A stretch of DNA of 64,000 bases from Rhodocyclales bacterium (GCA_003105015.1 PQAF01000010.1:62001-126000); one strand, 5' to 3'; positions 1 through 9,110 are shown, counted from the stretch's first letter. Numbers and translations are program-made. The notes: generated from the letters alone by a model not told the origin.

Positions 1-1139
1 CCGGCTTCAAGCTGGCGCCGGTGGACACCAACCTCTTCCCCGGCGGCTTCAACAACCTCAACCCGGCCTTCCTGCCGCTGTGCGTGCAGGCGGCGATGAC
101 GGCGATCGAGAAGATCTGCCCGGATGCGAAGAACCTACTGCTGATCCCCGAGAGCCACACGCGCAACCAGTTCTATCTGATGAACGTGGCGCGCCTGGCG
201 ACCATTCTCAACCGCACCGGCCTCGCCGTGCGCATCGGCACGCTGCTCCCCGAGATCACGGCGCCGACCCCGCTCGATCTGCCGGACGGTTCGAAACTGC
301 TGCTCGAGCCGCTCAAGCGCCTGAACGGCCGCCTCGGCCTGGACGGTTTCGATCCCTGCGCGATCCTGCTCAACAACGACCTCTCCGGCGGCGTGCCGGC
401 GATCCTCGACGGCCTGCACGAGCAGACCCTCATCCCGCCGCTGCATGCCGGCTGGCACATCCGCCGCAAGTCGCGCCACTTTGCCGCCTACGACCGCGTG
501 GCGGGCGATTTCGCCCGGGCGGTGGGCATCGACCCCTGGCTGATCAATCCGGATTTCGCCGTCTGCGGCCAGATCAACTTCCAGGAGCGCCAGGGCGAGG
601 AGTGCCTGGCCGACAATGTCGACACGGTGCTGACGCGGGTCAAGGCCAAGTACGCCCAGTACGGCGTCAAGGAGCAGCCTTTCGTCATCGTCAAGGCCGA
701 CGCCGGCACCTACGGCATGGGCATCATGACGGTGCGCGATGCATCCGAAGTGAAGGGCCTCAACCGCAAGCAGCGCAACAAGATGGCGGTGGTGAAGGAG
801 GGCCTGCAGGTCACCGAGGTCATCATCCAGGAAGGCGTGCACACCCACGAGACGATCGAGGGCAACGTCGCCGAGCCGGTGGTATACATGATCGACCGCT
901 ACGTCGTCGGCGGCTTCTACCGGGTGAACACCGAGCGCGGCCGCGACGAGAACCTCAACGCGCCCGGCATGCGCTTCGAACCGCTCGCCTTCGACTGCGG
1001 CTGCACCATGCCCGACTACAACTGCGCGCCCGACGACGCGCCGAACCGCTTCTTCGCCTATGGCGTGGTGGCGCGCCTGGCGCTGCTGGCCGCCGCCGTG
1101 GAACTGGAGCTCTCCGCCCCGCCGCAGGATATCGCGTGA
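1..1139 (+). CDS. gshA: Glutamate-cysteine ligase, T. ferrooxidans type (5' end outside window)
   Basis: First step of glutathione synthesis: ATP-dependent joining of glutamate and cysteine in the cytoplasm. The open frame runs in from the window edge (codons from position 3), so the N-terminus is missing; about 379 residues remain. The protein resembles the proteobacterial GshA family found in acidophiles and betaproteobacteria rather than E. coli GshA. Visible features are an ADAGTYGMGIMTV segment near the middle (glycine-rich nucleotide-binding loop) and a conserved C-terminal MRFEPLAFDCGC stretch. Its TGA stop overlaps the GTG start of gshB (GTGA), so the two enzymes of the pathway are translationally coupled. 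Confidence 0.9.
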   Translation, partial: GFKLAPVDTNLFPGGFNNLNPAFLPLCVQAAMTAIEKICPDAKNLLLIPESHTRNQFYLMNVARLATILNRTGLAVRIGTLLPEITAPTPLDLPDGSKLLLEPLKRLNGRLGLDGFDPCAILLNNDLSGGVPAILDGLHEQTLIPPLHAGWHIRRKSRHFAAYDRVAGDFARAVGIDPWLINPDFAVCGQINFQERQGEECLADNVDTVLTRVKAKYAQYGVKEQPFVIVKADAGTYGMGIMTVRDASEVKGLNRKQRNKMAVVKEGLQVTEVIIQEGVHTHETIEGNVAEPVVYMIDRYVVGGFYRVNTERGRDENLNAPGMRFEPLAFDCGCTMPDYNCAPDDAPNRFFAYGVVARLALLAAAVELELSAPPQDIA

Positions 1140-2080
1140 AATTTGCATTCGTCCTCGATCCCCTGGAGCAGCTGAAGGCCTACAAGGACTCCAGCGTCGC
1201 CATGATGCGCGCGGCGCAGGCGCGCGGCCATGAAGTCTCCGCGATCATGCGGCCCGCCTTGACCTGGCGCGACGGTGCCGTGCATGCCGCCGCCTCGCGC
1301 CTGACGGTGCGCGAGGACCACCACGACTGGTTCGAGGCGCAGGCACCGGTGGAGGCGCCGCTCGACGCCTTCGACGCCGTGCTGATGCGCCAGGACCCGC
1401 CCTTCGACATGGAGTACGTTGCCGCCACCTGGCTGCTGGAACGCGCTCAGGCGGCGGGTGCCCGCGTCATCAACGATCCGCGCGCCGTGCGCGACCATTC
1501 CGAGAAGCTCGCCATCCTGGAGTTTCCGCAGCTCATTCCGGAGACCGTCGTGGCGCGCGAGGCGGAGGCGCTGCAGGCCTTCATCGACGCCGCCGGCGAC
1601 GCCATCCTCAAGCCCCTCGACGGCATGGGCGGCAGCGGCGTGTTCCGCGTCCGCCGCGACGACCCCAACCGCAACGTCATCGTCGAGACCCTCACCGGCC
1701 ACGGCGCGCGCAGCATCATGGCGCAGCATTTCCTGCCGCAGATCGCCGAGGGCGACAAGCGCATCCTGCTCATCGGCGGCGAGACCGTGCCCTTCGCCCT
1801 GGCGCGCATCCCCAAGCCGGGCGAGACGCGCGGCAACCTCGCCACCGGCGGCACCGGCGTGGCGCAGCCGCTGACCGTGCACGACCGCGAGATCGCCGAG
1901 GCCCTGGCGCCGGTGCTGCACGCGCGCGGCATCCTGCTCGCCGGCATCGACGTCATCGGCAACCGCCTCACCGAAATCAACGTCACCAGCCCGACCTGCT
2001 TCGTCGAGATCGCCCGGCAGACCGGCTTCGACGTGGCCGGCCTGTTCATGGACGCGCTGGAAAGGGAATGCAAGGCTTGA
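1136..2080 (+). CDS. gshB: Glutathione synthetase
   Basis: Adds glycine to gamma-glutamylcysteine to make glutathione. It has 314 residues, the usual length for prokaryotic GshB. The GTG start overlaps the gshA stop by four bases, and the protein begins MKFAFVLDPLEQLKAYKDSS, a classic GshB N-terminus. ATP-grasp features are DAILKPLDGMGGSGVF near residue 155 and the C-terminal GIDVIGNRLTEINVTSPT signature, which holds metal and substrate ligands. It is the second gene of gshAB; apbE follows. Confidence 0.96.
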   Translation: MKFAFVLDPLEQLKAYKDSSVAMMRAAQARGHEVSAIMRPALTWRDGAVHAAASRLTVREDHHDWFEAQAPVEAPLDAFDAVLMRQDPPFDMEYVAATWLLERAQAAGARVINDPRAVRDHSEKLAILEFPQLIPETVVAREAEALQAFIDAAGDAILKPLDGMGGSGVFRVRRDDPNRNVIVETLTGHGARSIMAQHFLPQIAEGDKRILLIGGETVPFALARIPKPGETRGNLATGGTGVAQPLTVHDREIAEALAPVLHARGILLAGIDVIGNRLTEINVTSPTCFVEIARQTGFDVAGLFMDALERECKA

Positions 2081-2154
2081 ACCACGGCGCACACGGCGTG
2101 CACGGCGCAGTTGAGAAGAAGCTTTCGCCGTGTCCGACGTGCACGCCGTGGTGG
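2081..2154. repeat. GC-rich imperfect inverted repeat of CACGGCG units
   Basis: Immediately after the gshB stop there is a left arm (2081-2107) built from CCACGGCG, ACACGGCG and TGCACG pieces. A right arm (about 2126-2154) carries the same pieces on the other strand, so the pair could fold into a long imperfect hairpin. ACGGCGTGCACG in the left arm is matched by CGTGCACGCCGT in the right arm. An ATG at 2068 would read through this repeat and give a low-complexity N-terminus, an argument for placing the apbE start after it. Confidence 0.6.
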
Positions 2155-3177
2155 ATGCTTTTCCTGGCGGCAATCCTGCTATCGGCCTGCGCGCGAGCCC
2201 CTCAACTGCACCAGCGCGAGGCCTACGTCTTCGGCACCCGCGTCGAGGTGTCGGTGTGGGGCGAGTCCGCGGACAAGGCGCAGCAGGCGCTGGCTGCCGT
2301 GCTCGCCGAGTTCGACCGCCTGCACCGCATGCTGCACGCCTGGCAGCCGTCCGAGCTGACGGCGCTGAATGCGGCCATCGCCCGCGGCGAGCGCGCCATC
2401 GCCGTCTCGCCGGAACTGACTTTCATCCTGCGGGACGCCGCGGCCATCGCCGCGCAGTCCGACCAGTCGTTCAATCCGGCCATCGGCAAGCTGGTCGCCC
2501 TGTGGGGCTTCCATTCCGACGAGTTCAAGCCGGCGCTGCCCGACCCGGCGGCGGTCGACGCGCTGGTGAAGGCCGCGCCGCGCATGTCGGACCTGGCGAT
2601 TGCGGACAACCGGGTGACGAGCGCCAACCGTTCGGTGCAGCTCGACCTGGGCGGCTACGCCAAGGGTTATGCCCTCGACCGCGCGGCGGCCATCCTGCGG
2701 CAAATGGGCGCGAACAACGCACTCATCAACATCGGCGGCAACGTCATGGCGCTCGGCGACAAGGGCGGCACGCCCTGGCGCGTCGGCATCCAGCACCCGC
2801 GCGCCGCCGTGCCGCTGGCCACGCTGGATCTGCGCGACGGCGAGGCCGTCGGCACCTCGGGCGACTACCAGCGCTATTTCGAGCTGGACGGCCGGCGCTA
2901 CTGCCACCTGCTTGACTCGCGCAGCGGGCGCCCGGCCGAAGGTACGCAGGCGGTCACCGTGCTGATCGCGCCGCGGGAGGGGGCCGGCGCGCTCTCGGAC
3001 GCCGCCAGCAAGCCCCTCTTCATCGCCGGCGCCGCGGAATGGCGCGGCCTGGCGCGCCGCCTCGGCGTCGAGCATGCACTGCGCATCGACGGCGAAGGCG
3101 TGATGCATGTCACGGCAGCATTTCGCCAGCGGCTTACCATGCTGGCATCGGATGTCAGGATCGGGGTCGAGCCATGA
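2155..3177 (+). CDS. apbE: FAD:protein FMN transferase (ApbE lipoprotein)
   Basis: Transfers FMN from FAD to threonine residues of target flavoproteins (NqrB/NqrC or RnfG type) in the periplasm. I place the start at ATG 2155 because the protein then begins MLFLAAILLSAC, a lipoprotein signal with an LSAC lipobox. The in-frame ATG at 2068 adds residues encoded by an inverted repeat. Family features are LDLGGYAKGYALDRAA, the INIGGNVMALG stretch and the C-terminal GTSGDYQRYFELDGRRYCH motif. Length is about 340 residues, normal for the family. No good ribosome binding site is visible before 2155, so the exact start stays uncertain. Confidence 0.9.
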   Translation: MLFLAAILLSACARAPQLHQREAYVFGTRVEVSVWGESADKAQQALAAVLAEFDRLHRMLHAWQPSELTALNAAIARGERAIAVSPELTFILRDAAAIAAQSDQSFNPAIGKLVALWGFHSDEFKPALPDPAAVDALVKAAPRMSDLAIADNRVTSANRSVQLDLGGYAKGYALDRAAAILRQMGANNALINIGGNVMALGDKGGTPWRVGIQHPRAAVPLATLDLRDGEAVGTSGDYQRYFELDGRRYCHLLDSRSGRPAEGTQAVTVLIAPREGAGALSDAASKPLFIAGAAEWRGLARRLGVEHALRIDGEGVMHVTAAFRQRLTMLASDVRIGVEP

Positions 3178-3359
3178 GCGATGACTTTGTGGAGCGGATG
3201 ACGCGCCGCCGCGTCGGCCTCGAGGCCCTGCGCCGGCTGCGGCGCCTGGTCGATGCCGAGCGGGCGCTGGAGGCGGACAAGGCCCGCCTGGCGCAACGCC
3301 TGACCATTGCACTCGCCGTCCTGGCGGGACTGACTTTTCTCTACTTCGTCCTGCGCTGA
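3174..3359 (+). CDS. Small single-pass membrane protein, unknown function
   Basis: A 61-residue protein whose ATG overlaps the apbE stop (ATGA), which supports translation. It is rich in Arg and acidic residues over about 40 residues (likely a cytoplasmic amphipathic helix) and ends with one hydrophobic segment, LTIALAVLAGLTFLYFVL, as a C-terminal membrane anchor. I do not recognise a family. Its coupling to apbE suggests a link to flavinylated membrane proteins, but that is inference. Confidence 0.6.
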   Translation: MSDDFVERMTRRRVGLEALRRLRRLVDAERALEADKARLAQRLTIALAVLAGLTFLYFVLR

Positions 3360-3407
3360 TCCTCCCTGCGCTTCGGTTACAATCGTCACGGTACCTCCGT
3401 GACGATC

Positions 3408-3812
3408 ATGATCGGCTTATTTCTCATTACCCACGGCAGCCTGGGCGAATCCCTCGTCCAGTGCGCCTGTCATGTCCTCAACAAGCGGCCGCAGCAGATC
3501 GTGCAGCTCGGCGTCTCCGGCCAGGACGATCCCCTCGACGCCCTGCCGCTCGCCCGCGACATGATGCGGCTGGTCGATTCGGGCAAGGGCGTGCTGCTGC
3601 TCACCGACATCTTCGGGGCGACGCCTTCCAACATCGCCCTCAAGCTGCTGCAGCCGGGCCGCATCGAAGGCATCGCCGGGGTGAACCTGCCGATGCTGCT
3701 GCGCGCGCTGACCTATCGCGACAAGGACATGGAGACGCTGGTGACCAAGGCCGTCGCGGGCGGCCGCGACGGCGTGATGCTGATGAGGGGCGCGCGCGAT
3801 GCCCAGGGCTGA
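3408..3812 (+). CDS. PTS EIIA component, mannose/fructose (EIIA-Man) family
   Basis: A stand-alone EIIA domain of 134 residues. The phosphorylatable histidine is in LITHGSLGES (His9 from ATG 3408; a GTG at 3399 is an alternative start). LLLTDIFGATPSNIA is the second family signature. It heads a tight run with HPr (overlapping) and enzyme I. No EIIB or EIIC gene is present, so phosphate transfer probably serves regulation instead of sugar import, as proposed for similar betaproteobacterial systems. Confidence 0.92.
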   Translation: MIGLFLITHGSLGESLVQCACHVLNKRPQQIVQLGVSGQDDPLDALPLARDMMRLVDSGKGVLLLTDIFGATPSNIALKLLQPGRIEGIAGVNLPMLLRALTYRDKDMETLVTKAVAGGRDGVMLMRGARDAQG

Positions 3813-4068
3813 GGCCGAGATCGTCAACAAGCTCGGCCTGCATGCCCGCGCCTCGGCCAAGCTGACCCAGGCGGCAACGGCCTTCGCCAGCGAAGTCTGG
3901 CTCGAGCGCAACGGCCGCCGCGTCAACGCCAAGAGCATCATGGGCGTCATGATGCTGGCCGCCGGCAAGGGCGCGACGGTGATCGTCGACACCGAGGGCG
4001 CCGACGCCGACGCCGCCCTGCAGGCCATCCTCAAGCTGATCGCCGATAGATTTGGCGAGGGGGAATGA
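3799..4068 (+). CDS. ptsH: Phosphocarrier protein HPr
   Basis: An 89-residue HPr. His15 lies in the LGLHARAS active-site motif and takes phosphate from enzyme I. Ser46 lies in AKSIMGVMML, the HprK phosphorylation site. The gene overlaps the EIIA end by 14 bases and overlaps the ptsI start by four, which indicates coupled synthesis of the three proteins. Serine 46 is conserved, but no hprK is visible in this window. Confidence 0.95.
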   Translation: MPRAEAEIVNKLGLHARASAKLTQAATAFASEVWLERNGRRVNAKSIMGVMMLAAGKGATVIVDTEGADADAALQAILKLIADRFGEGE

Positions 4069-5792
4069 GCTTCACCCTGCATGGCCTGGCGGTTTCCCAC
4101 GGCATCGCCATCGGCCATGCCCACCTCGTCTCGCATGCCACGCTTGAGGTCGAGCACTATGTCCTGCCCGGCCGTTACGTCGATGAAGAAGTGGCGCGCT
4201 TCGACCAGGCCGTGGCCGCCGTGCAGGCCGAGCTCGATGCCCTGATGGCCGGTGCCGATACCGGCGCGCCGGCCGAGCTGACCGCCTTCATCGACCTGCA
4301 CCACATGCTGCTGGCCGATCCCCTGCTCATCGAGACGACGCGCCAGCTGATCCGCGAGCGGCGCTGCAACGCCGAGTGGGCGCTGGTGCAGCAGCTGGAT
4401 CAGGTCGTCGAGCAGTTCGAGCAGATCGAGGACGAATACCTGCGCGAGCGCAAGGCCGACATCGTGCAGGTGGTCGAGCGGGTGCTGAAGGTGCTGATGG
4501 GCCGCCCGGGCCATCCGCCGAAGCACGCGCGCGGCGAGCAGCTCATCGTCGTCGCCCACGACCTGTCGCCGGCCGACACCATCCAGTTCAAGCAGTTGAA
4601 GATCGGCGGCTTCGTCACCGACCTGGGCGGCGCGACTTCGCACACGGCCATCGTCGCGCGCAGCCTGGCCATTCCGGCGGTGGTCGGCCTGCACCATGCG
4701 CGCCACCTGATCCGCGAGGACGACATGCTGATCGTCGACGGCACGCGCGGCGTGCTGATCGTCGATCCCGATGTCCGCGTGCTGGAGGAGTACCGCCTGC
4801 GCAAGAGCGCGCTGGAGGCGGAGCGCGCCAAGCTCAAACGCCTGAAGAAGGCGCGCGCGGCCACCCTCGACGGCGTCGACGTCGAGCTGTCCGCCAACAT
4901 CGAGCTGCCCGGCGACATCGGCCAGGTCAAGGCGGTCGACGCCGCCGGCATCGGCCTGTTCCGCACCGAATTCCTCTTCCTCAACCGCGACGGCATGCCC
5001 GGCGAGGAGGAACAGTTCGCCGCCTACCGCAGCGTGGCCGAGGCCATGGCCGGCCGGCCGGTCGTCATCCGCACCCTCGACATCGGCGCCGACAAGAACC
5101 TGCGCGGCGTCGAGCGCACCGAGGCCAACCCGGCGCTGGGGCAGCGCGCCATCCGCTACTGCCTGGCGGAGCCGCAGCTGTTCCTCACGCAGCTGCGCGC
5201 CATCCTGCGCGCGTCGGCCCATGGCCGCATCCGGATGCTGGTGCCGATGCTGGCCCACGCCCACGAGATCCATCAGACCCTGGCCCTGATCGGGCAGGCC
5301 AAGGAACAGCTGCGCGTGCGCAACCAGCCTTTCGACGAGGGCATCGAGGTCGGCGGCATGATCGAGATCCCGGCTGCGGCGCTGGCCCTCGGCGTGTTCC
5401 TGCAGAAGCTGGATTTCCTTTCGATCGGCACCAACGACCTGATCCAGTACACCCTGGCGATCGACCGCACGGACGAGGCGGTGGCCCATTTGTACGATCC
5501 GCTGCATCCGGCCGTGCTGCGCCTGGTCGCACATACCATCCAGGCCGGCGCGCGCGCCGGCCTGCCGGTGGCGGTGTGCGGCGAGATGGCCGGCGACCCG
5601 CAGCTGACGCGCCTGCTGCTCGGCATGGGCTTGCGACAGTTCTCCATGCACCCGGCGCAGATCCTCGAGGTCAAGCAGGAGGTGCTGCGCAGCAATCTTG
5701 CCGAGTTGCGCCGCAAGGTCTCGCGCCTGCTCGCCACCGACGATCCGGCCAGGCTGCGCCAGCAGCTGGAGCGGCTGAATACCGCAAATTGA
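4065..5792 (+). CDS. ptsI: PTS enzyme I (phosphoenolpyruvate-protein phosphotransferase)
   Basis: Takes phosphate from phosphoenolpyruvate and passes it to HPr. Length 575 residues, as in E. coli EI. The active histidine is in GGATSHTAIVARS (His193). The C-terminal PEP-binding TIM barrel shows GLFRTEFLFLNR, the IGTNDLIQYTLAIDR signature and the catalytic cysteine region AVCGEMAGDP. There is no N-terminal GAF domain, so it is classical EI and not EI-Ntr. Last gene of the EIIA-ptsH-ptsI unit; the following riboswitch and terminator separate it from metX. Confidence 0.96.
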   Translation: MSFTLHGLAVSHGIAIGHAHLVSHATLEVEHYVLPGRYVDEEVARFDQAVAAVQAELDALMAGADTGAPAELTAFIDLHHMLLADPLLIETTRQLIRERRCNAEWALVQQLDQVVEQFEQIEDEYLRERKADIVQVVERVLKVLMGRPGHPPKHARGEQLIVVAHDLSPADTIQFKQLKIGGFVTDLGGATSHTAIVARSLAIPAVVGLHHARHLIREDDMLIVDGTRGVLIVDPDVRVLEEYRLRKSALEAERAKLKRLKKARAATLDGVDVELSANIELPGDIGQVKAVDAAGIGLFRTEFLFLNRDGMPGEEEQFAAYRSVAEAMAGRPVVIRTLDIGADKNLRGVERTEANPALGQRAIRYCLAEPQLFLTQLRAILRASAHGRIRMLVPMLAHAHEIHQTLALIGQAKEQLRVRNQPFDEGIEVGGMIEIPAAALALGVFLQKLDFLSIGTNDLIQYTLAIDRTDEAVAHLYDPLHPAVLRLVAHTIQAGARAGLPVAVCGEMAGDPQLTRLLLGMGLRQFSMHPAQILEVKQEVLRSNLAELRRKVSRLLATDDPARLRQQLERLNTAN

Positions 5793-5825
5793 CAAGCCGT
5801 CGCGGCCAAGGTAACTTTGCCCCAC

Positions 5826-5884
5826 AGCGCCGATTTGACCGTCAGCTTGCGGGCGCTTAAAAAATACGGCTAAAGCGAGGGCGA
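5826..5884 (+). promoter_or_regulatory. SAM-II riboswitch upstream of metX
   Basis: The leader matches the SAM-II (SAM-alpha) aptamer. P1 is AGCGCC (5826-5831) pairing perfectly with GGCGCT (5852-5857). The conserved GATTTG follows the 5' arm, and CTTGC precedes the 3' arm. A pseudoknot pairs CCGT (5839-5842) with ACGG (5866-5869), after a TTAAAAAA linker and before the conserved GCTAAA. SAM-II aptamers are known upstream of metA/metX genes of alpha- and betaproteobacteria and repress on SAM binding. Here the next gene is metX, the expected target. Confidence 0.9.
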
Positions 5885-5924
5885 CCCAGTCCTGCTTAGC
5901 TGCTTGAAGCCGACTGGGTTTTTT
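5884..5924 (+). terminator. Intrinsic terminator between SAM-II aptamer and metX
   Basis: Stem ACCCAGTC (5884-5891) pairs with GACTGGGT (5912-5919) over a 20-nt loop, followed by a run of T to 5924. It begins where the aptamer ends and finishes only five bases before the metX ATG. It is therefore the likely expression platform (transcription attenuation). It could also mask initiation, since no Shine-Dalgarno sequence is visible in the remaining gap. Confidence 0.8.
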
Positions 5925-5929
5925 ATTGC

Positions 5930-7060
5930 ATGAACACTTTGACAAACAGCGTAGGTGCGGTCGAGCCGCAGCGCGCGCATTTCGACACCCCGCTCACGCT
6001 GGCGGGCGGCGGCGTGCTGCCCGCCTTCGATCTGGTCTATGAAACCTACGGCGAACTGAATGCATCGCGTTCCAATGCGGTGCTGGTCTGCCATGCCCTC
6101 TCCGGCAACCACCATGTCGCCGGGCGCTATGCGGACGATCCGAAGAGCGTCGGCTGGTGGGACAACCTGGTCGGGCCCGGCAAGCCGCTCGACACGCGCA
6201 GGTTCTTCGTCGTCGGCGTGAACAACCTCGGCGGCTGCTACGGCTCGACCGGTCCGGTGACGATCAACCCGGCCTCCGGCAAGCCCTGGGGAGCGGATTT
6301 CCCGGTGGTGGTGGTCGAGGACTGGGTGGCGGCCCAGGCCCGGCTGGCCGACCGGCTCGGCATCGAATCCTGGGCGGCGGTGATCGGCGGCAGCCTGGGC
6401 GGCATGCAGGCCATGCAATGGGCGCTGGAGTACCCGGAGCGCATCCGCCATGCGCTGGTGATCGCCTCGGCGCCGAAGCTGACGGCGCAGAACATCGCCT
6501 TCAACGAGGTGGCGCGCCAGGCCATCCTGAGCGATCCCGACTTTCACGGCGGGCACTATTACGAGCACGGCGTCGTGCCGGTGCGCGGCCTGCGGCTGGC
6601 ACGCATGATCGGGCACATCACCTACCTGTCGGACGACCAGATGGCGGAGAAGTTCGGCCGCAAGCTGCGCCAGGGCGACCTGCAGTTCAGCTACGACGTC
6701 GATTTCGAGATCGAGTCCTACCTGCGCTATCAGGGCGACAAGTTCGCCGGCTACTTCGACGCCAACACCTATCTCATCGCCACCAAGGCGCTCGACTACT
6801 TCGATCCGGCGCGCGATTACGGCGGCAATCTTGCCGCGGCCCTCGCCCGCGCGCGCGCCGATTTCCTCGTCGTCTCCTTCTCGACCGACTGGCGCTTCGC
6901 GCCGGAACGCTCGCGCGAGATCGTCTACGGCCTGGTGCACAACGGCCTCGACGTCAGCTACGCCGAGATCGAATGCAGCGCCGGCCACGACTCCTTCCTG
7001 CTCGACGATCCGCACTACCATGCCGTGATGCGGGCGTATTTCGAGGGTATCAAGACGTGA
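5930..7060 (+). CDS. metX: Homoserine O-acyltransferase (MetX type)
   Basis: Acylates homoserine (acetyl- or succinyl-CoA) at the start of methionine synthesis. It is a 376-residue alpha/beta hydrolase. The nucleophile serine is in [14 protein letters not shown], and the C-terminal acid/histidine are in the FSTDWRF region and the [13 protein letters not shown] stretch. The sequence does not settle acetyl against succinyl preference. The start at ATG 5930 follows the riboswitch/terminator leader. It overlaps metW by four bases. Confidence 0.95.
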   Translation: MNTLTNSVGAVEPQRAHFDTPLTLAGGGVLPAFDLVYETYGELNASRSNAVLVCHALSGNHHVAGRYADDPKSVGWWDNLVGPGKPLDTRRFFVVGVNNLGGCYGSTGPVTINPASGKPWGADFPVVVVEDWVAAQARLADRLGIESWAAVIGGSLGGMQAMQWALEYPERIRHALVIASAPKLTAQNIAFNEVARQAILSDPDFHGGHYYEHGVVPVRGLRLARMIGHITYLSDDQMAEKFGRKLRQGDLQFSYDVDFEIESYLRYQGDKFAGYFDANTYLIATKALDYFDPARDYGGNLAAALARARADFLVVSFSTDWRFAPERSREIVYGLVHNGLDVSYAEIECSAGHDSFLLDDPHYHAVMRAYFEGIKT

Positions 7061-7653
7061 CAAATGTTTTAGGCCGCTTCGATTTCGACGTCATCGCCAA
7101 GTGGATCAGGCCCGGCGAGAAGGTGCTCGACCTCGGCTGCGGCGACGGCAGCCTGCTGCGCTACCTGAAGGACGAGAAAGGCGTGCTCGGCTACGGCGTG
7201 GACAACGATCCCGACAACGTCCTTGCCTGCATCCGCAACGGCGTGAACGTCATCCAGATCGACCTGGAGGCGGGCCTGTCCGGCATCGAGGACGGTTTCT
7301 TCGACCATGTCGTGATGTCGCTCTCGCTGCAGACGGTGCGCCATACCGAGCGGCTGCTCGCGGAGATGCTGCGCGTCGGCCGCGAGGCGGTAGTGAGCTT
7401 CCCGAACTTCGGCCAGCGCAGCCATCGCGAGGCCATCGCCGAAGGCCGCATGCCGGTGTCGAAGAGCCTGCCCTACCAGTGGTACAACTCGCCCAACGTG
7501 CGCTTCTTCACCATGGCCGACTTCGAAGCGCTCTGCGCCGAGCGCGGCATCGTCCTGCGCGAGCGCCTCGGCTTCGACGGCGAAGCTACCGTCACCGAGG
7601 ACCTCAACCTCAACGCCAGCATCGCCGTCTATCGGCTGGGGAAAGCGGGTTGA
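7057..7653 (+). CDS. metW: Methionine biosynthesis protein MetW
   Basis: A 198-residue class I methyltransferase-fold protein that accompanies metX in many proteobacteria. The SAM-type motif [15 protein letters not shown] is near residue 21. [21 protein letters not shown] is the C-terminal family signature (quoted in part). The GTG start overlaps the metX stop (GTGA). It is known to be needed with MetX for methionine formation, by a mechanism still unclear. It should be under the same SAM-II control. Confidence 0.93.
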   Translation: MTNVLGRFDFDVIAKWIRPGEKVLDLGCGDGSLLRYLKDEKGVLGYGVDNDPDNVLACIRNGVNVIQIDLEAGLSGIEDGFFDHVVMSLSLQTVRHTERLLAEMLRVGREAVVSFPNFGQRSHREAIAEGRMPVSKSLPYQWYNSPNVRFFTMADFEALCAERGIVLRERLGFDGEATVTEDLNLNASIAVYRLGKAG

Positions 7654-9110
7654 GCGCGCAACAGCCCCTGCTGCGCTCGAAATTCTTCTGGGTCGCGGTG
7701 CTGTATTTCGCCGAAGGATTTCCCCTCGGCATCTTCTACGAGATCTTTCCCGTCTACTTCCGCCAGCAGGGCGTCGACCTGCGCGACATCGGCGCCCTCT
7801 CCCTGCTCGGCCTGGCGTGGACCCTGAAGTTCCTCTGGGCGCCGGCAGTGGACCGCTTCCGCCACCACCGGCGCTGGATGGCCGCCGCCGACCTCGGCAT
7901 GGGCGCCGTGATGATCGCCTTCGCCGCCTCGGCCGGCCTGCCGCACTGGGTGTGGGCGGCGATCGCCGTCTTCGCCGTGCTCTCTGCGACCAACGACATC
8001 GCCATCGACGGCTACACCATCGAGCTGCTGCGCCGCGACGAGATGGGGCGCGGCAACGGCCTGCGCATCGGTTTCTACCGCGCCGGCATGATCACCTCCG
8101 GCCTGGTGCTGATGGCCTCCGACCTGTTCGGCTGGACGGGCGCATTTTCCTGCGCAGCAGCCATTCTTGCCGCCTGCGCCGGGGCCTGCCTGCTGGCGCC
8201 GCGCGAGCCGGCGCGGCCGCGGCCGCCGACGGCCGGCCTGGCGCAGGAGGTCCGCGCCTTCCTGGCGCAGCCGCACGGCGCGGCCGCGCTCGTCCTGGTG
8301 TTCCTCGGCACGCTCTGGCTGGCCGACGGCGCGCTGAAGCTCTCCGCGCGCTGGACCTGGCTGTGGCCGGCGATGGCCGCCGCGTCCGCCGCGGTCTACG
8401 GCCTGCTGCGTCTGGCAGGCCGCGCGCGCCGGCCGGCGGATGACGGCGCGGCCCCAGCCGGCGCGCTGTTCGGCGCACTTGCGGACATGATGCAGCGCCC
8501 CGGCGTCCTGCCGGTGCTGACTTTCGTGCTGATCTTCAAGCTGGGCGATGCCTCGATGGGTTTCATGGTCAAGCCGTTCTGGGTAGACGCCGGCTTTTCC
8601 GCCGCGGAGATCGGCCTGGTGTCGGTGAACATGGGTCTGGTGCTGTCGATCGCCGGCGGGCTGGCCGGCGGCTGGTATGCCGACCGCGCCGGCATCTTCA
8701 AGGCGCTGTGGGTGCTCGGCCTGGCGCAGGCCGTTTCCAATCTCGCCTATGCCCTCGCCGCCTGGGCCATCCCGCTCGGCGGCGTGCCCCTGCCGGAGCA
8801 TCGGGCGCTGATCTACGCGGCCAGCGCGCTGGAATCCTTCACCGGCGGCCTTGGCACGGCGGCCTTCCTCGCCTTCCTGATGGCCATCGTGCGGCGCGAG
8901 CACAGCGCCGCCGAATACGCCCTGCTCTCCTCGGTGTTCGCCGCCTCGCGTTCCGTGGCGGGCTGGGCCGGCGGCATCGGCGCTCAGGCCATGGGCTATG
9001 CGCCGTACTTCCTGCTCACCTTCTTTCTCGCCTTCCCTGCCTACCTGCTGCTGCCGTGGGTACGCAGGATGCTCGACGCGCAGGCGCAGCGCGAGACCGA
9101 GACGACTTAG
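7650..9110 (+). CDS. AmpG-like MFS permease (PAT family)
   Basis: A 486-residue inner-membrane transporter of about 12-14 hydrophobic segments. The N-terminus FWVAVLYFAEGFPLGIFYEIF is like AmpG/acetyl-CoA transporter family members (quoted in part), and an LGLAWTLKFLWAPAVDR motif follows. AmpG imports anhydro-muropeptides for cell-wall recycling, but the PAT family also has other substrates, so the substrate is inferred. The TTG start overlaps the metW stop (TTGA), so it may share the metXW transcript. It converges with the LETM1-like gene, whose end overlaps by four bases. Confidence 0.8.
   Translation: MSAQQPLLRSKFFWVAVLYFAEGFPLGIFYEIFPVYFRQQGVDLRDIGALSLLGLAWTLKFLWAPAVDRFRHHRRWMAAADLGMGAVMIAFAASAGLPHWVWAAIAVFAVLSATNDIAIDGYTIELLRRDEMGRGNGLRIGFYRAGMITSGLVLMASDLFGWTGAFSCAAAILAACAGACLLAPREPARPRPPTAGLAQEVRAFLAQPHGAAALVLVFLGTLWLADGALKLSARWTWLWPAMAAASAAVYGLLRLAGRARRPADDGAAPAGALFGALADMMQRPGVLPVLTFVLIFKLGDASMGFMVKPFWVDAGFSAAEIGLVSVNMGLVLSIAGGLAGGWYADRAGIFKALWVLGLAQAVSNLAYALAAWAIPLGGVPLPEHRALIYAASALESFTGGLGTAAFLAFLMAIVRREHSAAEYALLSSVFAASRSVAGWAGGIGAQAMGYAPYFLLTFFLAFPAYLLLPWVRRMLDAQAQRETETT

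Noticed and set aside
3417..5945. Very long minus-strand frame opposite the pts genes
   Set aside because: Shadow frame caused by GC-rich codon bias; translation is His/Gln/Ala-rich with no domain, while the plus strand encodes EIIA, HPr and EI.
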